64,000 nt of DNA from Chelydra serpentina. Its lineage: Eukaryota; Chordata; Testudines; Chelydridae. The stretch lies in NCBI GenBank assembly GCA_037349315.1, contig JBAIAC010000007.1, positions 51,485,001 through 51,549,000 of the forward strand, given 5' to 3'. The position numbers were made by a program, and so were the translations under genes. Below, one piece after another: positions 36,720 through 46,931 of the stretch. Positions within the stretch are counted from its first letter, which is position 1; the number at the start of each line of letters is the position of its first letter. Under the pieces are notes generated by a model, which worked only from the letters and a program-made list of their open reading frames with translations, was not told the origin of the DNA and ran no database searches.

Positions 36720-36775
36720 TCAGAGGGGTAGCCGTGTTAGTCTGGATCTGTAGACAGGACTCTTTGTCGCTTGAA
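36720..36775 (-). mobile_element. Penelope family-1-type 3' end fragment
   Basis: The sequence CAGAGGGGTAGCCGTGTTAGTC is the reverse complement of the terminal GACTAACACGGCTA motif that ends the Penelope-like elements at 46100 and 55057. Only about 55 bp remain. Confidence 0.65.
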
Positions 36776-37108
36776 TTATAGGTTATTCAAGATTACTATG
36801 ACTAGTCCCAAAGCAGGAGTTCCATAGGTACAGATACCATCACAACGTCTTTATAACACCTATTTTAATAACCCCTAATTTTACATAGAAAAAAGTATTT
36901 TTCAAATGAAATAAAATGGAAATACTTTCCAGGTATACTCTTTTTGTTTTGAAAGTCCGAAGGCAGTCAGCTGAACCATTAAGTTATGGCTCCTTACAAA
37001 TGAGTTTTACTGAAATCATACAGTGTCTTACCTTTTCATGAGTGCTCTTTAGCTTTAAAAAAAAAGAAAAGCTCAATTGTAGTACTTTAAACCATACATA
37101 CCTAAGAT

Positions 37109-37310
37109 CAGGGCCGGCTTTAGGAAGTGCGGGGCCCGATTTTGACAGGGCCCCGCCGCCGAAATGCTGCAGAGGCAGCGGCAGCAACTCAGCTGCCGCC
37201 GAAGTGCTGCCGACAGACGTTGCAGGGCCCCTCTTGAACACTGCGGGGGCCCTCTTAGGCACGGGGCCCGATTCGGGGGAATTGAGGGAATCAGCCTAAA
37301 GCCGGCCCTG
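37109..37310. mobile_element. hAT MITE (CAGGGCCGGC family), copy 1
   Basis: The ends CAGGGCCGGCTTTAGG and CCTAAAGCCGGCCCTG are perfect inverted repeats. The flanking 8-mers CCTAAGAT (37101-37108) and CCTAAGAG (37311-37318) differ at one base. The interior is very GC-rich, with CCGCCGAAGTGCTGCCG motifs. Confidence 0.9.
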
Positions 37311-38817
37311 CCTAAGAGATGCCATTAAAGCCTAGTAGAGAGAAAGAGGCTACTTTTAAAAAGCTCTTTATAATCCACTTTGCAAAGTCTATATGCTCTC
37401 TTGCATGCTTGGACACAGCAAGTTGTTCAGGACACAGACACAGCAAGACAGGGAGCTGGGCATCCTACAGAATTCTAAAGCTCTGCGGGGCAGGTGAAGC
37501 AAGAGAAAGACAGGAAACAAGAGTGCAGATGCATTTATTCCAGCTGTGTAGACTGAGTATTTGAATACATTGTCAGCTTTCCCTCAACCTTTTCCATAAC
37601 TTTCTGTTGCTTAGTTGTTTTGTTTTTAAACTGCAGTGTTACTTGATATATATACGCTTCAACTTTAAATGTTAAGCTAGCAATTTAAAAAGTAATATCT
37701 TTTGTCTGTTGTTTTAGGGTTCGGTGTGATAGCCCCAAACATCACAAGATTAATGAAACTGGGAGTTCAAATCTAGTGGTGTATACAAAACAAGGTTACA
37801 ACAACCCCTTAGAAACTGATTATTAAAGTACTTGTAAGCAGACCTCTAGTGTAGACAAGAGAAAAGGATTATAAAAGGGGACAAATATCAGAGTAGAGCA
37901 AACCTGACAGCTTTTTATCTGCAAAATATACATACAGGTATACATGTGTATAAATATATATTAAAAATCAAGTGCATACATTAAATTACCACAACTTCAG
38001 AACAACTAAATGTTCTCATGTACTAAAAGACCCCTGGATTTCTATGCAAGTGTATCCTGCTATGCAATCAAAACCCATTGTTGCCAGAGGAGCCAACCAA
38101 TGCAGCACTACAATGCTGAATAATTGCTTTGATTTAAACCCATGTGTTATTTAAATATTACATTATTTTCAGGGGTACTTGGGTACAGGAAATTGACATT
38201 GTTTTCTAATCTGTACTTTTTCTTGTAAAAGATTTATTCTTCTGTACATTATGAGTTATTATGAGTGATTTTTCTGTATTCTTTCTTATGTGGGGTTATA
38301 ACGTTATTCTTAAAGGGATAAAGTTATCTTCCAGTCTCTTTGCCTGCCCAAATTATCTCAGTCTTTTCTTCCTTCTTTTCCCATCATTTGATTTACTTTA
38401 CTTTCCCAAATGATCAGTATGGGGATGGATGTTTGGGTCCCCCCTTCCCACTTTGATTTGAAAATCAGCAGAAGGTAGAACTCTTGATAGTTAGCTCTTT
38501 CCTCATAGCAGGTTACCGGAGAGCATATTGCACAGCTAGAAGTCATACATAAGCCAACAAGCAGCCTGTGATGGCTACTTGTGGCTATACAAACCCCACA
38601 CAGGGCAACACAAAGTTAATGAGCTATTGTGGGCTCAAACGGCCTCACCCTGCTGTACTTGTGAAAGATGTCAGACTTGGAGGGAAGAGCTTAAAAGGAA
38701 TAGGAAGTCATTTTTCTGTGGGAAAGCAAAGAAATCTGCAGGGGACATGAAATCTGCACGTGCACAGTGGCGCAGAATTTCCCAGGAGTAATCTCAGTGC
38801 TGGAGTATTAAGCAAGG

Positions 38818-39072
38818 TGCTCATCCTGAGTTGAATCATACAAACTGGTGTGTATACTGACCCTTTGAGGGCAGCAGACCTGGTATTCTGTGAGTGTTTA
38901 GTGGATAAGGGGCTGGACACTACAGCCCAGAGGAGAGTGCTCGGGTGGCTAACAGGCTGGTGGTGTCAGGGAGCTGATACCCAGATAAGTATAAGCAAGT
39001 CTCTCTCATGCTGGAGGCAGGGGAGTAACAAGGTGATTCACAGTCCTGGGTACCCCAAGAACTATCACAGGT
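38818..39072 (+). repeat. Dispersed repeat, copy 2 (pairs with 9505-9822)
   Basis: It shares TCATCCTGAGTTGAATCATA, AACTGGTGTGTATACTG, GGCTAACAGGCTGGTGGTGT and CTGGAGGCAGGGGAGTAACA with copy 1 in the same order. A block of about 60 bp present in copy 1 is absent here. Confidence 0.75.
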
Positions 39073-40140
39073 ATGTGTTAATTTCTTTTTGTGTTTGTTG
39101 ACAACCCTAGAAGAGGTGAACTATGTGGGGCTCTGCTGGAGATCTGAGACTCTCGTGACTGGAATAGTGTGGTGGAACACCTGGACAGTGCAGAGTAGAG
39201 GCTTAGGTAAATGCATGGGCCTGCTCCAACATTTAGGAGGCACCCTGGTGAAGGAATGTAGTAACAATCCCTATGATGATAATGACAGTTACTAGTGATC
39301 TAGTCTGAGTTTAAACCAGCACCCTAAAAGTGAAATGCTCCCTAGCTCATAATCACTCCTGAATTATTTATTGTTCTTTGACTACAGTTCTATCAGTGTT
39401 GGTTGCTTATCATCTGACTAAAGCATCTGTATTATGCACTATCCAGGGGCTCATTCCAGATGTGCTTTCATACATTTCTCTGATTCTCAGAGAAGTTCAA
39501 ATGGATAAACTCTGCTGCAAAAATGACTAAAATAAAATGCTTCCAGCTATCATTTATATTCCAAAGCAACTCTTAAAGTGTAAAAAAAATGCATCCTAAT
39601 CAAATTTGTTTCCTGAAACAATGCAGTGCCCCAATTGGCAGTTTGAAAAAAATACAAGACAGCTTCTAAATACATTCAGTGTGAATGGAAACAAATATGT
39701 TTGTCTTCATAATGAAAAACAACCAAACCCGTCACCCTCCAAAACAATCTAGGATTAAAAAGGCCAAATTCATGCCTGGTGTAAGTCTCTGAATTTGACT
39801 CCATGTTTATCATTGTTATATTGAACGTGAAAGTAGGAATGGGAAAACCAAGGGTGGCTTTGTTTTTTCAAGGGAGGTTCAGAGCTGGGTTCCATTTTAT
39901 CTGAAGTCCCAAAGTTTGGAGAAAGGAGAAAGTTTCAGATGAAGACTGCTGGCTTTGGCTCATGTCTCTTAGGAAGCAGACCACAAATGTTTAACCAAAA
40001 GCTTATAAGGAAGATGCAGCAGCTGACAGCTTTCTTTTTTAGATGTGTTGTTAATAAAGGCTGCTGATCTAGTAACTCTGAAAAAACAAACACACATTCC
40101 ATTGCAATATTTTATCAACACTTACAAAAATAACTAGCAA

Positions 40141-40290
40141 CAGTGATTCTCAACATTTTCCATCCTGGGACCTTCCACTCCCTTCCACTAGCCAGACCCC
40201 ATTCCCATATTGCTAAATGGAAAGAGCGGTGTGGTTGTGACCTGTTTGTGACCTGTCTGGGGTTGTGGGCCCCAGACTGAGAACCCCTAA
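40141..40290. mobile_element. Short hAT remnant
   Basis: It starts CAGTGATTCTCAACATTTTC and ends GACTGAGAACCCCT, imperfect inverted termini of the CAGTGATTCTCAACC class. The flanks AACTAGCA and AACCAGCA look like an aged duplication, but they are not perfectly placed. Confidence 0.55.
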
Positions 40291-41156
40291 ACCAGCATAG
40301 CAACAAACCTAAAAGGAGAGGATGAGAAATACTGTTTACAATGGAGTTTAAAAACCACTCTTCACATTTTTGTTAAAATGTTTGCTTTGAGTGACTTGTA
40401 GACATGAATCACCCTTAGCTCCATCTGAAACCACTGTCCTGCTTCAGATGTGCCTAAGGAAGAACAGTTATTCATCAAACTCTGCCTAGGCAGAATTTTT
40501 TCTTTCTTTTAACACTGGGCTGGCCAGATTTGGCAAGTTATTTTAAACTAGACAAGAGTCTTCACCTATTTGTTTTAAAAAATACATTTTAAAGAAAACT
40601 ATTTACTAAACAGGCAGTAGGCTACAGGTGAGGGCTTGGCATGCACCAAAAATCTAAACTACAGACGGAAAACAAGTACGCACAAAGAGTACTAGGGTAT
40701 CATCAATCTGTGCTTTTGATAAATTACAGTGTGAGACAACAGCAAATGCAGAGATGGAAGAAAGGAAGGGCTGCTTGCAACTGAACAAGGATTAAAGTTC
40801 CAGGGGTACAGTAGTTTTAAGGTTGTCTTACAGACTGTCACAGTTTAAAATTCACATTCAAGATACGCAAAACAATACATCTGTAATCAAGGAGGAAGGT
40901 GAGCTACAGTACAATGCCTGAGCACTCCTAGATAGACTAGCTTTTTGATAGAATGGACAGTTTGGTTCTGATTCACAAAGGATTTAGGCACCAGGTGTGG
41001 AAATCTGCTGTGAAAGTCATATATTGGATGATCTAGTATGAGATGAGTGGTGTAAATTACAATTAGCATATTTGGGGTTTATGCCCACCACTAAAAGGAA
41101 ATTTAGGGGTTGTGCTGTCTCCCTACTCCCGCCAAGAGTAAAGAATGGCACTTACA

Positions 41157-41162
41157 TTTATT
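41157..41162 (-). terminator. GPR176: Candidate GPR176 polyadenylation signal
   Basis: TTTATT on the plus strand is AATAAA on the minus strand. It is the first canonical hexamer I see downstream of the GPR176 stop, about 1.1 kb away. Another lies at 39367-39372. The true site cannot be decided from sequence alone. Confidence 0.35.
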
Positions 41163-42246
41163 CCATTCGGAGGCTAACCATCAGCTTGCTGCAACATCAC
41201 TTTTTAAAAAGGTATTACAATTTCTGCACCTTGGGAAATGCAGGCAAGTAACGGTAATGCCTTGTGTTTTCACAAAACAGTCAAAAGAAGAGGGCACAAG
41301 CAGACCACCTTGGAGGCACATATTTACCCAGGACTCTAGCTATTTACAGCATGCCAAAATCATGCATCCAATAGGTATATGCACCATGCACATCACCATG
41401 GGATCTAACTGCCATTGGCTCGTGCCCTCGGCACATCTATGCATGTGCCTTTGGGAAGAAACTGTATCACATGGTCTACAGTCTACTTTTCATTAAATTA
41501 CAGGAATGCATTTGTTTTTAAAGAGAGGAAATGGCTATTTTAGAAGTTTTTTTCTGTTAATTTCTAAACAATTTGGGAGGCCTCCTACCCCAGGAATTGG
41601 GCTTCCTCATGCTAGTTGATCCTTTTTAGGCCAAACGTGAGCATATTTTAACTGAGAAAATAACTGGGCTACAAAAGGAAGAGAAGAGCAACATGTATAA
41701 GAAATCTATGGGCTGTTCCTGACATGGCAATTTTTTTACTTTGCAGTAAGAGATCAGCTAAAGAGAAAGGGCATCTTTTTATATTTCATTAATGAATCTC
41801 TCAGAAACTTGCTGTGTCCACTTTTGTGTAGAAGGGGCATGGCCTAGCTATTTTGCCACCATTTTGTGCTCCCTGAAGTCGGCTTGCTGCTGCAACACAG
41901 AATAGTTATGTTTTCATTTTACTAAACACTGGAGTGCCCAGTAAACCAGCTGCCAGACCACAACATGAAAGTTTCACAGGAAATGTACACAAAGCCATAC
42001 ATACCCTTTGGAAGTGAATCAGACCCGTACTACCATCTGGATTTCACAAATAAAGCAGGAATGACATCAGTAGATATTTAATGAAAACACATTCATAAGG
42101 AACACTTCTGTTATATGTTTCCCTTTTGTTTTTATGTATTTGGCACAAAAATCAGCCTGTAACAAATTTCAGTATAACAATGATCCATGGGATCACATGT
42201 ACAGTAAAAAGTGGCCTTCCTTTGTTTTTCAGAGCTCCTGCTCCTA
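41157..42246 (-). other. GPR176: Probable GPR176 3' UTR
   Basis: This is the sequence immediately downstream of the GPR176 stop codon. It is non-coding, with no recognisable repeat in most of its length. The 3' limit is set only by the first AATAAA hexamer and may extend further. Confidence 0.5.
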
Positions 42247-43357
42247 CTAGGAATCCACCTTGGGAAAGATACTGACTTTATTGTTCCTGCTGATTTTTCT
42301 TTCTGCTTTACACTTGGGCGGCTTTGTCTGGATGAGCTCTTCAGGGGTATTCCCCAAGGGAGGCAGCAGTCGCTTCTTACTATTCCGATTTTCTGACAGC
42401 CACTGTGGAGGCAACTCAAACGGCCCAAAGCCAAACTGCATTGAATATTTGTCATTGGCCAGATCTGCTTCTGTTGGCATGGCAGGGGCCACCTGAGCAG
42501 CCGAGTCTGCAATGGTGTGTTGTAGACATTTCTGAACTAACGTCTGTTCTACCTCTAAACTGGTGGTAGGGATTTCCTTCTGCTGAAAGTCACCAGAACC
42601 AATGGATTTTGTTTCATTCTCCTCATCATCCTCTGTTGGCTTGAAGATTTGCTGCTGCCCAATGTGAAACATCTCCAGAAGCTGGCTACCAGAGCGAACA
42701 TTGGGCTCCAAGTTGGTATCTGCAACACTCCCAGAGCTGATGATGTTCCTCCTACTATACCTCCGGTGTAGCTTCACTATTGTCCCCACTAAACACTTCC
42801 GTACAGATTTGTTTACAGTCAAAAAGAGCAAAGGATTGGCTAGCAGGGAGACTTTAGGCAACCAGATGGCAGTGAGGAACAAGAAGACTGAAATATCTGG
42901 TATGTTGAGTATGGTGCGGTAAATCACCAGAGTCACATAGGGAACGCTGCAGAAAATAAAGATCATAACCATGGAGAGCAGCATGGCATGAAGCTCGGCT
43001 TCTCTCTGGGAGGCATAGGGGATAGAAATAGTGTTCTGAGGGGTTCTTAAGGCAGCTATGATGACTTTTTTCTTTTGGCTGGCACTCAGTGCTCTGCGGA
43101 TAAGAATCATAAAGAAAAACACCACGGCCACTGGTACAATAACAGTGGTGATGTTATAAATAATGACATACACCAAGTGGCCTAGGGAGTAGCTCCAAGA
43201 TCCTGTGCAGGTGGACATGGCGTAAATATCAGAAACGTTGGTCACAGCAAATACAGGAATGCTGGCCACGACGGCATGGGCCCAGATGTAGATAACCAGG
43301 TCTCGAGACTTCGCATCAGATATCTTTCTTTCCAATGGGTATAAAACTGAGTAGTAC
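42247..43357 (-). CDS. GPR176: GPR176 last coding exon (TM4 to C-terminus)
   Basis: GPR176 is an orphan class A G-protein-coupled receptor of the plasma membrane, known as a Gz-coupled regulator in the suprachiasmatic clock. The exon follows acceptor TTTTTTGGCAG (43358-43359) and ends with TAG at 42247. It completes the DRY Arg codon and then reads YYSVLYPLERKISDAK, TM4 (IYIWAHAVVASIP), the extracellular loop 2 Cys (STCTGSW), TM5, intracellular loop 3 (RRALSASQKKKVIIAALR), TM6 (IFCSVPYVTLVIY) and TM7 (LANPLLFLTVN). NPxxY is NPLLF, as in the family. The long tail includes GSQLLEMFHIGQQQIFKPTE and ends KVSIFPKVDS, as in human. The inferred total length is about 511 residues against 515 in human, and the frame is intact. 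Confidence 0.97.
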
Positions 43358-43426
43358 CTGCCAAAAAACAAGGACAGTTTAAAGAGATGTGAATATATGT
43401 ACTGATTGTTTGGGATCATACAGTCA

Positions 43427-44325
43427 GAGAATCATAGACTCATAGGACTGGAAAGAACCTTGAGAGGTCATCTAGTCCAGTCCCCCGCACTCATGGCAGG
43501 ACTAAGTATGATGTAGACCATTCCTGGCAGGTGTTCGTCTAACCTGCTCTTAAAAATCGCCAATGCTGGAGATTCCACAATCTCCTTAGGCAATGTATTC
43601 CAGTGCTTAACCACCCTGACAGTTAGGCAGTTTTCTCTATTATCCAACCTAAACCTCCCTTGCAATTTAAGCCCATTGCTTCTTGTCCTATCCTCGGAGG
43701 TTAAGAAAAACAATTTTCTCCCTCCTCCTTGTAACAACCTTTTATGTACTTGAAAACTTCAGTCTTCTTTTTTCCAGATTAAACAAACCCAATTTTTTCA
43801 ATCTTCCCTCATAGGTCATGTTTTCAAGTTTGTTGCTTTTCTCTGGACTCTCTCCAGTTTGTCCACATCCTTCCTGAAATGTGTCACCCAGAACTGGACA
43901 CAATACTCCACTTGAGGCCTAATCAGCGCAGAGTACAGTGGAAGAATTACTTCTCGTGTCTTGCTTACAACACTCCTGCTAATACATGCCAGAATGATGT
44001 TTGCTTTTTTTGAAACAGCATTACACTGTTGACTCATATTTAGCTTATGGTCCACTATGACCCCCAGATCCTTTTCTGCAGTACTCCTTCCTAGGCAGTC
44101 ATTTCCCATTTTGTTTGTATGCAATTGATTGTTCCGTCCTAAATGGAGTACTTTGCATTTGTCCTTATTGAATTTCATCCTATTTACTTCAGACCATTTC
44201 TTCAGTTTGTCCAGATAATTTTGAATTTTAATCCTAGCCTCCAAAGCACTTGCAACCCCTCCCTTATATTGTCTGCAAACTTTATAAGTGTACTCCAGTT
44301 CATAAACCAGTCTCCTGGCTTGAAG
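43427..44325 (-). mobile_element. 5'-truncated CR1 LINE
   Basis: On the minus strand it encodes the end of the CR1 reverse transcriptase protein: [66 protein letters not shown]. It then shows the typical 3' tail, ending in ATCATAGACTCATAGGACTGG on the plus strand. The catalytic FADD region has decayed (CRQY). The frame is broken near 43800. Confidence 0.88.
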
Positions 44326-44367
44326 GAGGGAGATGAGGAAAGTATTTTGGTAGCTGTGTGATGTGGG

Positions 44368-45780
44368 TTGCCAAATGACTACCATCAATGTAGCGCAAGT
44401 AACACCATCCTGGCCACTATGGATGTAGAAGCCCTCTACACTAACATTCCACACAATGATGGACTACAAGCTGTCAGGAACAGTATCCCCGATACTACCA
44501 CGGCTAACCTGGTAGCCGAACTTTGTGATTTTGTCCTCACCCACAACTATTTCACATTTGGGGACAATATTTACCTTCAAGTCAGTGGCACTGCTATGGG
44601 TACCCGTATGGCCCCACAGTATGCCAACATTTTCATGGCTGACTTAGAACAACGCTTCCTCAGCTCTCGTCGCCTAACACCCCTACTCTACTTGCGCTAC
44701 ATTGATGATATCTTCATCATTTGGACCCATGGAAAAGAAGCCCTTGAGGAATTCCACCATGATTTCAACAATTTCCATCCCACCATCAACCTCAGCCTAG
44801 ACCAGTCCACACAAGCGGTCCATTTCCTAGACACCACTGTGCTAATAAGTGATGGTCACATTAACACCACCCTATACCGGAAACCTACTGACCGCTATAC
44901 TTACCTACATGCTTCCAGCTTCCATCCTGGACACACCACACAATCCATTGTTTACAGCCAAGCTCTAAGATACAACCGCATTTGCTCCAATCCCTCAGAC
45001 AGAGACAAACACCTACAAGATCTCTATCAAGCATTCTTACAACTACAATACCCACCTGCTGAAGTGAAAAAACAGATCGACAGGGCCAAAAGAGTACCCA
45101 GGAGTCACCTACTACAAGACAGGCCCAAAAAAGAAAATAACAGAACACCACTAGCCGTCACCTTTAGCCCCCAACTAAAACCTCTCCAGCGCATCATCAA
45201 AGATCTACAACCTATCCTAAAAGATGATCCCTCACTCTCACAGATCTTGGGTGACAGACCAATCCTTGCTTACAGACAGCCCCCCAACCTGAAGCAATTA
45301 CTCACCAGCAACCACACACCATACAACAAAAACACCAACCCAGGAACCTATCCTTGCAACAAAGCCCAATGCCAACTCTGTCAACATATCGATTCAAGTG
45401 ATACCATCACAGGGCCTAATCACATCCGCCAGGCCATCAGGGGCTCATTCACCTGCACATCTACCAATGTGATATATGCCATCATGTGCCAGCAATGCCC
45501 CTCTGCCATGTACATTGGCCAAACCGGACAGTCTCTACGCAAAAGAATAAATGGACATAAATCTGACATCAGGAATCATAACATTCAAAAACCAGTAGGT
45601 GAACACTTCAACCTCCCTGATCACTCAATGACAGATTTGAGGACAGCAGTGTTGCGACAGATTAACTCCAAAAGCAGACTTCAAAGAGAAACTATTGAAC
45701 TCGAATTGATATGCAAACTAGATTGCGTTGCCTCCGGATTAAATCGTGATTTGGAATGGCTCGGCCATTATGTTAATTGA
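44368..45780 (+). CDS. Penelope-like RT plus GIY-YIG endonuclease, 5'-truncated
   Basis: A single open frame of 470 codons carries the C-terminal part of a Penelope-like polyprotein. It includes RT motifs MDVEALYTNIPHNDGL, GTAMGTRMAPQYAN and the catalytic LRYIDDIFIIW; a linker; a Cys-rich segment (CNKAQCQLCQH, CQQCPS); and the GIY-YIG domain (MYIGQTGQSLRKRINGHKSD ... VGEHFN). The listed start is not a true initiation codon; the N-terminal part of the RT is missing. The frame is otherwise uninterrupted, so the insertion is fairly recent. It lies opposite to GPR176 transcription, within intron 2. Confidence 0.92.
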   Translation: MPNDYHQCSASNTILATMDVEALYTNIPHNDGLQAVRNSIPDTTTANLVAELCDFVLTHNYFTFGDNIYLQVSGTAMGTRMAPQYANIFMADLEQRFLSSRRLTPLLYLRYIDDIFIIWTHGKEALEEFHHDFNNFHPTINLSLDQSTQAVHFLDTTVLISDGHINTTLYRKPTDRYTYLHASSFHPGHTTQSIVYSQALRYNRICSNPSDRDKHLQDLYQAFLQLQYPPAEVKKQIDRAKRVPRSHLLQDRPKKENNRTPLAVTFSPQLKPLQRIIKDLQPILKDDPSLSQILGDRPILAYRQPPNLKQLLTSNHTPYNKNTNPGTYPCNKAQCQLCQHIDSSDTITGPNHIRQAIRGSFTCTSTNVIYAIMCQQCPSAMYIGQTGQSLRKRINGHKSDIRNHNIQKPVGEHFNLPDHSMTDLRTAVLRQINSKSRLQRETIELELICKLDCVASGLNRDLEWLGHYVN

Positions 45781-46102
45781 ATCTATTTCCCTTAAGTTAA
45801 CGATCCTCATTCACACCTGTGTGACCATCTTGTTTATCACTTCAAAAGCTTTTTCTTCCCCTGCTGTCATGTTTCCTCTCAACTAATTAGCCTCTTAAGA
45901 TTGGTCTATACACCTGGACCATCATGTTTCTCTGACTGTATAAATGTCTGTCTGAAGTATAATTTCATTCCATGCATCCGATGAAGTGGGTACTAACCCA
46001 CGAAAGCTTATGCTGAAATAAATTTGTTAGTCTCTAAGGTGCTACAAGTTTTTCTTTCTTATTTTCATTTTGCTGACACAGACTAACACGGCTACTACAC
46101 TT
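44390..46102 (+). mobile_element. Penelope-like element, family 1 (5'-truncated)
   Basis: The coding part is followed by a 3' region with CGATGAAGTGGGTACTAACC, CACGAAAGCTTATGCTGAAA, TAAATTTGTTAGTCTCTAAG and the terminus GACTAACACGGCTACTACAC. This tail defines the family seen also at 36720, 54680-55057 and 56405-56573. Confidence 0.88.
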
Positions 46103-46931
46103 AATTATTTTTCAGTCTCTCTTCAAACCAAAACAAACCAAGAGTCCAGGAACTGGGTTTAGCTAACACCATCCTTAAGCTGTGAATAGTAAAGAGGAAA
46201 TGTGTCTAGTCAAATAGAGCTGTTCAAAACACTGCCAGTTTGGTTCATAGGGCTTCCTGTAAACTTCTTTAATTAGTTTAGGTGAGTTCCCATCCTGAGT
46301 TTCCTTTTGAGCTCAGAGTTTGAACAACATCAAAAACTCAAAGGAAAGCTCAATTGAGTTTCTAGTGATTTTCACCCCTTGAAACTCGGCCAGTTTGGCT
46401 CAAACAAGGTGCAAACTTTTAAATGAAACCCAAAGTGGCAAATTATAATTACAAAGCTAAACCCTTCAAAACAGGGGTGTATATAATGGCACAATACGCA
46501 TATTAATTATGCACTCGAGCCAGCAAGTCCTGTGTGAGTGGCTGTCTGTAGCTCCTACTAAAAAATCAATGAAAGCTCTGTTTGCAGAAGCCCTGCAGGG
46601 TTGATCCCTATGCTTACTTGTATATATTATCCTGATGCTCACTAGTGCTGTAACAGTTATGGGCCAACCACTTTTCCCCCATTTGAAAATTCTGTTTTTC
46701 TTGGGCTCGTGCACACAATTCTCCCTCTTGATCATAAGAACATAAGAAAGGCTGTACTGGGTCAGACCAAAGGTCCATCCAGCCCAGTATCCTGTCCACC
46801 GACAGTGGCCAATGCCAGGTGACCCGGAGTGAGTGGACCCAACAGGTAATGATCAAGTGATCTCTCTCCTGCCATCCATCACCCCCCTCTGACAAACAGA
46901 GGCTAAGGACACCATTTCTTACCCATTCTGG

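Larger units (their letters stand above)
13661..41156. other. Intergenic region between FSIP1 and GPR176
   Basis: This is about 27.5 kb without a host gene that I can recognise. The mobile elements are listed separately. The stretches 13661-14370, 17080-17690, 19320-21135, 26430-27090, 30410-33120 and 39080-41150 show no coding signal. A MIR-like remnant lies at about 27930-28030. A palindromic motif, TTGAAGTCAATGGGAAAACT followed by CCCATTGACTTC, lies near 32550-32580. Confidence 0.65.

Noticed and set aside
40887..41496. Open frames of 60-128 codons around the end of GPR176
   Set aside because: No homology pattern that I recognise, and no splice or start context; probably UTR or intergenic noise.
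42211..42922. Plus-strand open frames opposite GPR176 exon 3
   Set aside because: They are antisense shadows of a well-conserved receptor exon.
43468..43737. Minus-strand 89-codon frame downstream of the CR1 RT fragment
   Set aside because: It is the last part of the same CR1 protein in a shifted frame, not a separate gene.
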